DNA from: Hirundichthys speculiger
Taxonomy: Eukaryota > Chordata > Actinopteri > Beloniformes > Exocoetidae
Reading direction: 5' to 3'
DNA: 64,000 bases
Assembly (NCBI GenBank): GCA_018398805.1
Contig: JAGFBZ010002379.1
Location: forward strand, 2,617,501 to 2,681,500
Part shown: positions 36,030 through 56,342 of the stretch, piece after piece
How the letters are laid out: every line of letters starts with the position of its first letter
Position numbering within the stretch: position 1 is the stretch's first letter
Program-made: the position numbers and the translations under genes
Notes under the pieces: model-generated
Database searches by the model: none
What the model was told of the DNA's origin: nothing
Seen by the model: the letters and a program-made list of their open reading frames with translations, nothing else

Positions 36030-36705
36030 GAATGAAAGTTAGCTGCAGCAAGACAGAATACATGTGTGTGAATGAGAGGAACCCAAGTGGAATGGTGAGG
36101 CTACAGAAAGCAGACATAAAGAACGTGGAGGATTTTTTTAGTACTTGGAGTCAACAGTCCAGAGCAATGGAGAATGTGGAAAAGAGTATGTGTGCAAGGT
36201 GGTTGGAATGGGTGGGGAAAAGTGTCAGGTGTGATGTGTGATAAGAGTTTCAGCACAAATGAAAGCAAAGGTGTACAAGATATTGGGTGAGTTTAGCGAC
36301 TTACGGACTGAGGAAAAGACAGGAGGCAGAGTTGGAGATAGCAGAGGTTAAAATGTTGAGGTTCTCTTTGGGAGTGACGAGGGTGGATAGGAATGAGTTC
36401 ACCCAAGGGACAGCGCATGTTAGATGTTTTGGAGAAAAAGTCAGAGAGGCCACATTGAAATGGTTTGGACATGTACAGAGGAGGGATAGTAAATATACTG
36501 GTAGAAAGATGATGAGGGTGGAACTGCCAGGCAGGAGGCCAAGAGTAAGACCAAAGAGGAGATTTATGGATGTAGTGAAAGAAGACATGAAGTTAGTTGG
36601 TGTTGGAAAAGAGGATGCAGGGGAAAGAGTATTGATGGAGGTGGATGATTCGTTGTGGCGATCCCTGAAGGGAAAAGCTGAAAGAAAAAGAAAGGATAGA
36701 AGACT
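36030..36705 (+). mobile_element. RTE-like LINE, C-terminal RT region
   Basis: The peptide begins MKVSCSKTEYMCVNERNPSG. After a gap and frameshift a 147-codon frame (36,287-36,730) carries GLRKRQEAELEIAEVKMLRF, SLGVTRVDRNEF, KWFGHVQRRDSKYTGRKMMR and LPGRRPRVRPKRRFMDVVKE. It matches the fragment at 13,275-14,325. This is retrotransposon-derived and not a host gene. The catalytic YxDD motif is not present in the window. Together with 34,520-35,600 it is probably one insertion that lost its centre. Confidence 0.8.
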
Positions 36706-36729
36706 TCACAAGCTAGGTGACGTCTCCTA

Positions 36730-38032
36730 AAAGTAAGCAAATATTTCTTCAAGTGAAATTCAAACTCATATTTTAACATGGAAAAAGTCTTTTGTGCTGC
36801 TTTATTTAATTATTTATTTTTATGTAAGACTTGGGTCTTGATTTTAACTCCTTTTCTCATTGTTTTCATAGCTCAGAACAACGGACACCAAACAAGAGTG
36901 AGATGATTATTAAGACATTAAAGCTTTATGTGATGTGATTAAAAAAAAAAGAGGCAAAGTTTCATAAACGTGCCTGCTAGGCAGCTGACTTTGTAGGCTC
37001 TCTTCTTTGGAAGGTTGTTACATGATAGGGCACAAACATAAAATGTCCATGGCCAGAAGTCCCTGCTTTTGTAGAACTTTCATGTGGTTTGAGAAGGTCG
37101 AACTCTTCCTATTTATGACCTCAGGACCAGGAAAAAGGCATATCAATCGTCTGACAGTGAAATTTCAGCTTCGGACTCCATAGTCTGTTGAAAACAAAAT
37201 AGAAGATTTAGAAGAAGCTTCAGTAAAGTCATGTCCTTACTATATAGTCCTGTCTTCTCTTCTTTTTCATAAAACACAGTTCACCAGCACTACGTGAAGT
37301 ACTAAATAAATAAGGTTTATTGTTATTATTAATATTGCAGATGGAGGTCACAAGTAATCTTAAGTTTCCACTGGTAACGAAAAATATTGGGTCTTGGGAT
37401 TCTAAATGAATTAATACAAGTGTCTCCTGCAGCACCTCCTCCACACAACTGCTATACCAGTCAAGCGCAAAATTAAAAAAACCTTTTTTTTTTTGTGGTA
37501 AATAATGGCACTCTCAGCATTAAAGTGGCTACTGCAATCCTCTTTAAATCACTCTGTGTGGTTCATTTAAAAACCCTTAAAGTGAAAATCCCATTAAAAA
37601 CAGGGTCACTCACTATGTCCATGCCTTTCGGGCACTAGCTTCAGGATATCTCTGTACATCTTCAGTAAATCTGCTCCCACACAGTTGGACCACGTGCACA
37701 GCAACAGCAGTTGCACTGATTTGGTGCCTTCTTCTGCCTTCCACATAGAATTTTCAGATTTTTTTTATTTTATTTTTTTTTACATTTTCATAATTTCCCA
37801 CAATAAAATGCAGCAGCCCCACAGTATCTGCATTTACATGGTTATATCTACTGACAGTTTGCATAACACTCATGAAGGCACAGTTCAAGAGCAATGTAAT
37901 ACAATGCATGCAACGGCAGTGGTCAAATTTAGTACAAGGTAAAGGAGCAGTAAAACATTCTAAGACTGCTTTATTTTCATAAATGAACATCCGCACAAGG
38001 AAAAACAGCTGTAAAATCTCAAAGCATTAATG
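36730..38032. other. wasf1 intron DNA, nothing identified
   Basis: AT-rich sequence with short homopolymer runs. No exon or repeat family was recognised. Confidence 0.4.
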
Positions 38033-38410
38033 CAGTGATTCCCAAAGTGTGGGCTGCGGCCCCCTGGTGGGCCATCACGGTACTGCAGGTGGGCCGTGAG
38101 AGGTCATTAAACAAATATGTTTTAAATCCTCGATATTTTTTAAACATGTTTTTAATTACTGTAAAATATTAACAACATGATTCAAAAACATTAAGAAGTA
38201 ACAAAACAAACCAGTTAAATGTTATTCTACCGTCATCTTAACTTAGTATGACAAGTATCACCTTATTTGTTGACCCCTTACATTAATGTCAGAATATAGC
38301 CTTCTAGTCCTGTATGTTGATCACAGTTGTGATTAAAGGTTTCGGTGGGCTGCAGAAATTTTTCACATTTCAAATTTAGCCTTGGTATTCTGAAGTTTGG
38401 GAATAGGCTG
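38033..38410. mobile_element. hAT-like non-autonomous element (378 bp) with perfect 8-bp duplication
   Basis: The left end reads CAGTGATTCCCAAAGTGTGG. The reverse complement of the right end reads CAGCCTATTCCCAAACTTCA. Both are flanked by the identical 8-mer CATTAATG (38,025-38,032 and 38,411-38,418). The CAGTGNTTCCCAAA terminus and 8-bp duplication are hAT hallmarks. GTGGGCC-type motifs lie just inside the left end. It is non-coding. Confidence 0.85.
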
Positions 38411-38418
38411 CATTAATG

Positions 38419-39311
38419 GATAATAGGTAATAACATTGTCTGGGTGGAAACAAAGCCCCAAATTTCCTATCAGCTCATGTGGTTAAAGCAACTTTTCAAT
38501 TTTGAGATTCTTACTAAACCCTACAGGCGTCTGGAGAACAGGCAACAGAGGAAAACTTAGGATTTAGACTAACTGGCTAAAATAACTTTCATACAAATAT
38601 CAGTGTATAATTTCATGACAGCGTGACAAGCAATTTGACATAAATAGAGATGTTTTTGCATCCTGGGATTTCTACAGCATTCTTGCCAACTATGTACAAT
38701 ATTCCAACCTATAAAAGGTTTAGTGAAGATTTAAACATGTTTTTTACAGGCATTTCCGTGTGATTAATTTTTTAGCTGCTGTTTTGTCCACAAACCCACA
38801 TGGTATTAAGCAAATTTGCCGTGCTAAGTCAACAACATGCAAAATGTATTTCCCCCAAATAATTGATCTTTGCTGCTGGTTACACCAGCAAATAACTGAA
38901 TGATGAATATTAGCTTGTTAGATACGCAAGACAACACCCTGTATGTTTCTTGTGGATAACTAATTTCTCTACCATTCCTAAAAAAACCACAAAATCCAAG
39001 ATCAGTTGATATGTTTGTAGGCCAACTTACTTCTCCAACAACAACGACAAGGAGAGATTTGCTGCGTTAAGATGGCATCCTGTCTTCTCTTTTAGCTTTT
39101 GCTACCAAGTGAAAGTCCGCCTGAGATTTGCTCTTGTTCGGTCTCTTGCTTGATCACTCTCTTGTTTTCTCTTTCTTGCGTCCTCTATCATTACTTTCTA
39201 TGGTTTCTTAGTCACCTCTACCATGATGCTAGGATAGATAGGACAGAGAGAGGAGAGAACATACACCCTGGCAACAGTACACTAGACAAAATGTATAAAT
39301 AGTTATTATCC
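38419..39311. other. wasf1 intron DNA, nothing identified
   Basis: No coding exon or named repeat is visible. Confidence 0.4.
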
Positions 39312-41060
39312 ATCAATTTTTCCCAGGGCAGCATGTATAAAGTGAAAAGGATCAGTCCCAGGACTGAACCCTGTGGGACGCCATAGCAGACCCTTGTCTG
39401 TACAGAAGAAATGTCATTAACATGGGTGAACTAGAACCTGTCAGATAAGTATGACTTAAACCAGCCTAATGCTGTCCAAATAGTGTGGTCTAATCTGTGC
39501 AGCAAAAGGCTGTGATCAACAGTATCAAAAGCAGTACTGAGATCCAGAGGGACAAGTACAGATACTAATCTATTGTCTGAGGCCATGAGGAGGTCATTGG
39601 TGACTCTAATCAGCGCCATTTCTGTGCTATGATGTATTCTGAACCCTGACTAAAAAACTTCAAATAAATAATTTCTATGCAGGTGGTCTCCTAGCTGGCT
39701 TGCGACTACTTTTTCCAGAATTTTAGAGATAAATGGAAGGTTGGATATTGGTCTATAGTTTGCTCAAATGTCTTGATCAAGAGATGGTTTCTTAAGGAAA
39801 GGTTTTATAACTGCAACTTTAAAAACCTGTGGTACATTTCCTGATTTTAGAGAGATAGGTTAATCTGACCCAAAATTCACATACCAATTAAGGACATGAC
39901 ATCTTTGAGAAGTCGAGTTGGGATGGGGTCCAACAGACATGTAGATGGTTTAGCTTTGATGATAGTTGAGGTCAATTCAGAGAGGCCTACAGGAGAGAAA
40001 CAGTCCAGAGTCAAATCTGAACCAAAAGAAGATAGCGAAGCTGCAGGGATGTCCACAGCTGTCGACAATTGGGCTTGGCAGATCTTTTCTCTAATTCTGA
40101 TTGTTTTCCCACTAAAAAAGCTCAAAGTCTTGAATGCACGGCCCAACACAGTTGTGACTCTTTGTCAGCCTGGCTACAGTGCTGAACAGAAAATGTGGAT
40201 TATATTTGTTGTCTTCTATTAATGATGAATAATTAGATGTTCTAGCTCTGCATACTGCTCTTTTGTAGACTATTAAACCATCTTTCCAGGCATGATGGGA
40301 GTCCACAGATTTACAAGAATACCACCTCCTTTCCATTTTTCGTGCTTTTTGCTTTCGTGTGCATGCAAATATGCAAATTATACCAGGGAGCTGAGCTCCT
40401 ATGGTTAGAGACCCTCTGCCTCAGCGGAGCAACAGCATTCAGGGCTGAATGTAAAAGATCTGCTGTATTGTTGATGAGGTAATCAATATCTGCTGGAGTA
40501 AATTTCAGGTCATTGCCCTTAGCTATTCTATCATATTCCACCATAGGGAGAGGAAAGAGAATGACTTCCTTAAGGGTATTCACAGCGTCTTCAGAAAGGC
40601 ATCTGCTGTAATGACATGTTTCATTATATGTTGTTACTTCACAAATACTGAACTCAAACATTATTAAATAGTGGTCAGAGAGAAGAGAATTCAGTGGCGA
40701 CACTAAAAAGTGATGAGTTTTTGTACCATAAGTGAGGACCAGATCCAGGATATGATTAAAGCAGTGCATCGGTTCTTTCATTTTTTTGTGAGACGCCTAT
40801 CGACTCTAAAAGAGATGTAAAGGCTAATTTAAGGCTGTCACTGTCAACATCCATGTGAATGTTACAGTCACCCACTATGATGTCTTTGTATAAGCTGAGC
40901 ACTAAAGCAGATACAAATCTGAGAACTCAGACAGAAACTCCAGATAAGCACCAGCACGAGGCCAGTACACTACCACCAATGATATTTATGATGATAAAGT
41001 TATTTTGCTCTGCTGTGGCTGAGCGCCTGGGCCTGTGTCACTAAAGGAGCCGCAGGGTTA
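39312..41060 (-). mobile_element. L2-like LINE, 3'-truncated
   Basis: Read on the minus strand from right to left, the order is: YWPRAGAYLEFLSEFSDL and VGDCNIHMDVDSDSLKLAFT (endonuclease, about 40,980-40,800); LNSLLSDHYLIMFEF (SDHY motif); [18 protein letters not shown] and APWYN (linker); GLSELTSTIIKAKPSTCLLD with PIPTRLLKD (RT start); VLVPLDLSTAFDTVDHSLLL (RT block with the first catalytic Asp); and RVCYGVPQGSVLGLILFTLY (next RT block). The sequence stops at about 39,312 before the FADD-type catalytic block. The SDHY and D.STAFDTVDH motifs indicate an L2/CR1-type LINE. Frameshifts occur, for example near 40,780. Confidence 0.85.
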
Positions 41061-49688
<8,628 letters not shown>

Positions 49689-49842
49689 TGTCTCTTCAGG
49701 ATATTACAATGAGGAAGGCTTTCAGGAGCTCAACCATTCAGGACCAGCAGCTTTTTGACCGCAAGTCTCTGCCCGTCCCAATGCAGGAGAGTTTCCACAT
49801 CTGCGAGCAGCCTCCACCCCTCAACATCCTCACACCGTACAG
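49689..49842 (+). CDS. wasf1: wasf1 third coding exon (residues 90-141)
   Basis: The polypyrimidine tract and CCCCACAG are followed by TG (completing Leu90), then [40 protein letters not shown] and [10 protein letters not shown]. It ends in AG, the first two bases of Arg141. The SLQDI.M.KAF.SS..QDQQ and [11 protein letters not shown] motifs are universal WAVE signatures. The latter belongs to the meander region after the helical bundle that contacts Sra1/CYFIP in the complex. [13 protein letters not shown] is WAVE1-like. The donor, AG then GTTTGA, is weak. Reading past it gives a frame ending within a few codons, so the exon border is firm. Confidence 0.96.
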
Positions 49843-50717
49843 GTTTGAATATTATTGACGACTACGCTTTTTCTTCCCATCGTGTATTTAGCATCACTCT
49901 AACAACATTGACTTTACCTCTGAAATTTTAAACAGAAATATACTATTACTTTAAATACAGCAATTTATTTGATGTTTGAGGTGCTGGAGACGGGTAAACA
50001 TCTACTGCATACTCTTAATACTCCTGAGTCAGGAGAGGGTTCCAGTGCTGTGAAAGACAAATTGCCTTGTTCCAATACTTAAAAACAGCATCATCCATCT
50101 GCCCTCAACCGTTAGAGGCCACTTATTTGAACATCAACCATAATTATAATCCCAGAGAGTGTTGTTGGCCTGCATAAGTAAGCAAATAAACACCTTTCAG
50201 CACTGTGAATGATTATGTTCTTTGATTTCTCAGGTGAGTTGAACACAAATCAGCCTGTAACTCAGGGAAACTGAAAGAAGTGGCAAAGAAGGCTCTGGCT
50301 CTGGTCAACACTGTACATCCTCCACACAACAAAGTAATTTCATAAAATGAAATAAAATAAAAGGCAGTGTATCTTTAGTGATAGTCTTTTGAAGCTCTGC
50401 TGCAAGAAGCAACAATAAAGGAGGTCATTCCTGCCCACAGTAACAACCTTATGTAATAATTCTCTACAGCAGTTTTTATCTGGATACACTTTACAAAAAA
50501 AGCCTTGAATGCCTCTTGTTGACATTGATCCTTTTTAATGAAATGTTAAATCCGTTGCACTTACATTGAATAGACTACATTGCACCATTTAAGTCCAATA
50601 TTACGTTGGAGAAATACATAAATCAGTATCAGCACTCTTTCAATCTGCATTTGATCTTCTACAGCTAATGATCTAAATGATTTGATACATTTAGATTTTC
50701 TGACAGTGCAAAGATAT
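49843..50717. other. wasf1 intron DNA
   Basis: First part of the 3.83-kb intron 49,843-53,668. No repeat family was recognised. Confidence 0.4.
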
Positions 50718-51025
50718 CAGTTTCCAGTTTTGAACTGTTCGCGTACCACTGGTGGTACGCAAAGGGAACATCAGGACTTTCCACATTTTCACTTTTTTTT
50801 TTTTTTAAATTAAATCTGAAACATACAATGCATTATAAATACGTTTCAAACGAAATTCAGGTAACAATAAATAACTACAATAAGGAATAAACATCTCTCC
50901 GGTGAATTTAAAGCTAATTGAGAAGGCATATATGGCTATATTTTAAAACTGGTCATCATGGTGGTACTCAGAGAGCTGAACAGTTTCTCAGGTGGTACGC
51001 AGTATTAAAAGTTTGAGAACCACTG
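50718..51025. mobile_element. Probable hAT-like element
   Basis: The right end, in reverse complement, reads CAGTGGTTCTCAAACTTTTA, a classic hAT-type terminus. The left side carries CAGTTTCCAGTTTTGAACTG and GCGTACCACTGGTGGTACGC, echoed near the right end by GGTGGTACGCAG. No 8-bp duplication could be matched, so the left boundary is approximate. Confidence 0.5.
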
Positions 51026-51981
51026 CCTTAGATGAAAGCAAGTTTACATGGAACTGAACGGTGAAAGAGTTACAATCACAGCAAGCCATCACTTTGTTAA
51101 AAAGGTTATAATTCAACACATTCTCCCCTTTTTTTCTTGCACAAATGAATTTCAGTTCTCAGTTCTCTCTTTCAGTTCTCACCCAGAGCTCATTCGTTCA
51201 TCAGCACTGAATGAATGATAAGGCTCATCATGGGTGATGATTTCATACATTAGATTCATAATTTAAAATATGGTTTGTATTTTGATCTTTTCTACTCCTT
51301 TTCTTTTCATTCTTTCCCCATCTCTGATTCTCACTGCTCTTCTTTTTCTTATATTCTGCCTATTTTCCTTTCTTCACTTTTTCCTCTCCTCTCCTCGCGT
51401 CACCCTAAGAGGCTCCTTGGGAATCTTTCTAAGGCTGTTATTTCTCAAGATGCACCAACAGCTCAGCTTCTGTTCTTTTTCTCCCTCTTTATAATTCTCT
51501 TTCTCATCCACACACACACACCTAGAAGATATAGAAAATATCAAGGCATCATGATTCAAAATTGCTCTCATTCTGGCTGCAGTGTACACACATACATGCC
51601 TCTCCACCCTTGCCTCATCCCATTGTTGAACCCCCCCCCCCCCCTTGTTGTGTTGCTTATCATTAAACTTTCCACTGTTGCCTTTTGAAGCTGTATCTTT
51701 TCATCTTCTGTATGCTTGCTCTTATGGTTGTCATTGCCAAATAATTGCCTCCCAAGCCGTAACCGACACTGGATAAAGGCAGCTACAGGGTGGGAACCCC
51801 TGAATGGCCGGGATAAATCTGATATTCCTTGCTATTCTGTTTTTAGAGTCTCAAAGACAGCCTGACATGTGCTGTCCCGGCCGGTCCAGAAAACACTTGA
51901 GACTGAGGGAGAAAGATGATTTGTATATCATACCTGAATTTGTGTAAGTTTTTATTAGTCACAGTTTAGAGGAGGAGCTAT
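51026..51981. other. wasf1 intron DNA
   Basis: Pyrimidine-rich around 51,280-51,510, a short (CA)n at about 51,509, and a poly(C) run at 51,631-51,643. No exon was recognised. Confidence 0.4.
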
Positions 51982-51985
51982 TTAA

Positions 51986-52977
51986 AGGCACCCAGTGTAA
52001 GTGTGACCACTGCAGACCAAATGGGGTCAGCGCATTACGGGAACGTTTACGTGTCTGGTGCAAGCCACAACCAAGTGCACAGTAGTGAAACTACTGAAAA
52101 CGCGCTAGTGAAAAACTAGTTTTCACTCTAAACTAGTTTTTCGGGGCCAGGTGTTGATACATATCTCCATTATCAGAAACGGTCCCAGAAAAAAAAAGCC
52201 TCTGTGGGGCCGAAACACATATGTGTGGTAGGAAAGGTACTCGGAGCAGCCTTGAAAAACTATTTCACATGTACCTGGCTCTGTCGCCATAAGTGGAGAC
52301 ACAGTGGAGACTGTGGAGGATTTCGACCCAATTAACATTCCAGCCTCCTAGTTTTACCCCTGGAAACGCAGCTAATAACCAACCCTCTCCCTTCCTCCCC
52401 CCTTACTTTTTTCTCCTTCTACCTTTTCCCTCCTCCACTAGTGACATCCCCTGTTCACAATGGCAAATATAGATATAAAGCACGGTGGCACCATTGTGCA
52501 CCAACAATAGTTTAGCCTATTTATCAACCTGTAAAAAAAAATGTTGCCAGTTCTTTGTCACTATTATTTCTTTTTTTTCAATCATACCATCTGTTCGACT
52601 CTGAATGGGATTTTTGTGATGACAGCAGCTGGTGCTGAGCCAATGTTTACCTAGATGGGAGAGCCATAACACTTGTCACTTAGTCATCTTGAACCCTAAT
52701 TTATCTGGAAGATACTGTCAACATTATTGACATGCGAGTGGAATAGGACCTCCTCATTTAAATATGAAGGTAGACTGAATGCGACAGTCATTTATATCGC
52801 CTCTAGTGGGACAAAGTGGAATTACATGGCTTGAAAGTCCATTCCTACTCTTGAGCAGTTTTTGAAATGGCTCATTTGTCAACACAGTGGATCTATGCCT
52901 TTTAATGTGGCTTCAAAACAGTTTTTTGGTAGTTTTTTTTTTGTGTGTGTTAAGTTTGATTCCTACATATGGCACCT
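51986..52977. mobile_element. Candidate TTAA-flanked non-autonomous element (~0.99 kb)
   Basis: TTAA lies at 51,982-51,985 and 52,978-52,981. The left end reads AGGCACCCAGTGTAAG. The reverse complement of the right end reads AGGTGCCATATGTAGG, with 10 of 16 positions agreeing. The TTAAAGGTGCCATATGTA terminus is one I associate with abundant fish elements. The interior is non-coding and contains a near-palindrome around 52,106-52,124 (GTGAAAAACTAGTTTTCAC). Confidence 0.45.
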
Positions 52978-52982
52978 TTAAA

Positions 52983-53668
52983 CCAGTTTTCTGCAGAAGA
53001 ACACTCTGCAGCATTGGTCAGATCATACAGACGCCAGTGGAGAGTGTAGTTCTGCTGAAACTGAATTATGTTGTGATGTATAGTCGAGTTATAAACCAGG
53101 GAACATCCAGCCTCATGTACTGAATGTGATTAAAAGTGATTTCATTAAATATTGCCCTCTTAACTTCAGTGCACCATTTACAGAGCTTTAAAGAATTTTT
53201 TCAGATTCATTGTTTCTTCCTAAAATACACTTGAGTTATTTTTTACTTTTGATACCAGTCATTGAAAGATTTTCTGACACACCTGAAAACAGAAAAATCA
53301 GTAGGGCTGTTTAGGCATATGCAGTACTGCTGTAAAATGATAGTTTCTCGGCGATACGTCTGAAAACCTGCGCATGGTCATTTCCTTGTCAACAGGAGCT
53401 TTCTGTTGTGGTAACTGGCTGCAACTGTCTGAGGTCTCCTCTTGTTTCTGTAAAAGGCTTCTTTCGGGTCGGCGTGGAATACAATAAATGATAAAGCAAC
53501 AAAGGCTATTATTCAGAAAAAAAAAATGGGATTTGTTAAGAAGAATGAAGAAAAAACAGGCAGTAACAGGAGCCAAAATCATTACCATCATCTATTATCC
53601 TATAGCCTTTGTATATTTTAGTAAAACATAATTGTATTGCTTGATTGACATATTGTTTTTGTCTACAG
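52983..53668. other. wasf1 intron DNA upstream of coding exon 4
   Basis: No repeat was identified. It ends in TTGTTTTTGTCTACAG. Confidence 0.45.
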
Positions 53669-53786
53669 GGACGACGGTAAGGATTGCCTAAAGTTCTACA
53701 CCAATCCATCATACTTCTTTGATCTGTGGAGGGAAAAGATGCTTCAGGATACAGAAGACAAGAGGAAGGAGAGGCGGAAACAGAAG
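53669..53786 (+). CDS. wasf1: wasf1 fourth coding exon (residues 141-180)
   Basis: The acceptor GTCTACAG is followed by G (completing Arg141), then [39 protein letters not shown], and a consensus donor GTAAGT. The exon ends in phase 0 after residue 180. The [26 protein letters not shown] block is diagnostic of WAVE proteins. The trailing Arg/Lys run begins the basic region, which in this family binds acidic phospholipids and helps recruit the complex to membranes. DCL in place of the EGL I recall from mammals is the main difference. Later exons (proline-rich region, WH2-central-acidic tail that binds G-actin and Arp2/3) are not found before the window ends. Confidence 0.96.
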
Positions 53787-56342
53787 GTAAGTCTTGAGGA
53801 CCCTGGCTGGGCACATTTGACTTTTTCATGCGGCACTTAAGGGAAAGTGCCAGAAAAGTGCTTGCTAAAAGGTTTTGCAAGCAGGAAGTCATGACATGAG
53901 AGTGAAAAGGCTTCTTGTATTCCACACAGACACATTGATGTATCCTGCTTGCATTTACTGACACGGTGACTCACTCACAGTTTCACAGGCTTGGCTTCAT
54001 GCTCATAACCTATTGCATTAATTAGTCACCACTCATAGATAAATCAAGTCTTGCTTCAGTCAACCCTCTTAGTTATTACTTGTGCATGTTCATTACATCT
54101 AATTAATGGGAGCATCTGCTCCTCACTTGCCCCCGTATAGTGCATCATCTCTCAGCCTCTCCACGCACGCAGATGTAGCCTCATGAGGAAGATCTGAAGG
54201 CAGTTGCAGTCTGATATTAGGTTTTTATGCACGCAGTCAGATTAAATGAAGGGGCTCGTTCACCTCTGTAGAAAGCCTCTCTCCCGTCTTCAGATGCGGA
54301 GCTGTTGGCCCCCTACTCAGAACTGAAGGGGTTTCCCACCCTCAGCACCAGGAGCTCTAATCAACCCAGCTTGCATTTCCCTGCGTGGGAAGCAGCTCCA
54401 CGTTTTGCCCCCTCGCAGTCAATCAAAGCTTATTACAGTCGTGTCAGTGAGGAATAAAGAGTGCATTTTCTTCTGAGGGTTCACGCAAATGCAGAGGGTG
54501 TAATTGGCCGGTTATGAGGTTCGCAATTACGGTGGGAATGGTGGAGAGAAGACAGAGGACAAGTTCCACCAAGCCTCAAAGCCAGAGTAATCATATATGG
54601 ATGTGATTGTTTGCAAGTCTTGCACATTTTTACCAACGCTACTTTTTTTCCCAACATATAGAAGGAAAAAAACTGAAATGGACTGCTAATTTGCAACAAT
54701 AGGGGAACCTCATTTGCTTCAGAGGGCTAGGTTGATGCGAGTGCTTGTGGCTAGTGGTCATTCCACTGATTTCATTCTAATTAAAGCCCCGGGTGAGCTC
54801 AGCTTGTAAAGCCATGTTCATTTCCCTCTTCACGACTCTGGCAGTCTGACAGACCCCATGGAAAGGCCTAAAAGACACTCACAGGAGGAGCAGGAGACTT
54901 GGGATTACATACACATATTTGCTGGTTTGTGTAACCATCATGGTGGATAAATGATCTGAGTGAGGCTCAGTGCAAATGCACTGAGGTTTTATACATATAG
55001 ATATACATCTGTGTGTATGTGTACAGAAAGCATGCTGAAAAACTCAGTGATAGGCTGAAGATAAGAAAATAGAGTACAGTGCATGCTCAGATGGGTTTTT
55101 TTTGTTTAAAATTTAGGGTGTAAATCTTTTCACTTCATTGCTTTGCTCTGTGAGCGGTTCTGCCACATCACTTTAATGTACCTCCCTCATAGCGTTCAGT
55201 GTTTGTTGTGACTGTAATTATGTATGCCCTTTGTAGCCCATCTCATTATTACAAGATTCAGCACAGTGCAGATATTTTCCATTTCCATATTTTCTTCCTC
55301 AACTTCTGAATATATTTCATCACAATTACTTTTCCATTGTTATTGCGGACACACACTCATAAACACACTCATAAACACAGAAGACATGGATTCACACTCA
55401 AATGCTGAGACAGATCTAATAGAGCATGATGAACCATGCAGCTGCAGTGTATGAGACCTGACATGCTTCGCCACCTGTCAGTCAGCATGACTCCAGCCGG
55501 CACGGGGTGCCAACACATTTTGAGCCACGGCAGTTGACGTCGTAGCTCTCTTCTATTTCTCTACTCAGTAATGTCATTCCATTTTTACTCCTTCACTTTT
55601 CTGACTCATTTTCCTTTTTTTTCTTTTTTTTTTTGCAGCTTAAAATTACGAGATCTGTCTGAGATATTATGCACACATCACAATATCCATTTGTATGCAA
55701 AATCCTTTATAAAATAAAAACTTTGCATATAAATGAAATGTGTTGTACAGTGATGAAATGACAGTGAAATGTGTCCCATAGTAAGTACCTCATCAAACAC
55801 AAAATACTGCACAGTTAGTAATCGGGCACGGCAGGTTTGTAGAAGAAAAAACGCTTCCTATTTTTTTTTTTTTTAGAATAATTGTGATTTTGAACATTGA
55901 AATATATTTTCAGCAAAGAAAAAGACCACAGAAAGCCAGTAAATGTGAAATTAATCCACTATCTTCTTGTCGCAGACATTGACCTGCTGGAGACTTGTTT
56001 CCCATTCACTCCCTGTTCCCCTGAAGTCCAATCAGGAGGAATGAAAATGAAATGAGAATGCAACACGAATAAAATCCTCATGGGAAAAAAAATAAGTACA
56101 GTGAAGGCACATAAATGACATGTCAGCCACATTAGTACCTGACATGTTAAGTAAATGGAAATCAGATTTGGTCTTTAGTGAATTCACGCTGAACTGATTC
56201 TTTCTAAAGACGCCACCCCTTCAATTCACTGAGCTGCCATCAGGGATGCTTTTTTATCAGAAGCAAAACAAACGGAGCTTGTTCTTGAATCACAGAGCAC
56301 ATTGACAAATAACCTATTTTAAACTCAAAGTCTACATGGAAG
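53787..56342. other. wasf1 intron DNA, mostly unique sequence
   Basis: The block at 54,050-54,900 has moderate GC content, few homopolymers and no transposon signature, and could include conserved non-coding sequence. Beyond it are poly(T) runs at about 55,622-55,635 and 55,860-55,875. No exon was recognised. Confidence 0.4.

Noticed and set aside
36287..36730. 147-codon plus-strand frame as a host gene
   Set aside because: Its motifs (RKRQEAELE, LRFSLGVTR, WFGHVQRR, LPGRRPR) are those of a fish LINE C terminus, repeated at 13.3-14.3 kb.
53303..53330. AGTAGGGCTGTTTAGGCATA as a hAT left end
   Set aside because: No matching right end or target duplication within a reasonable distance.
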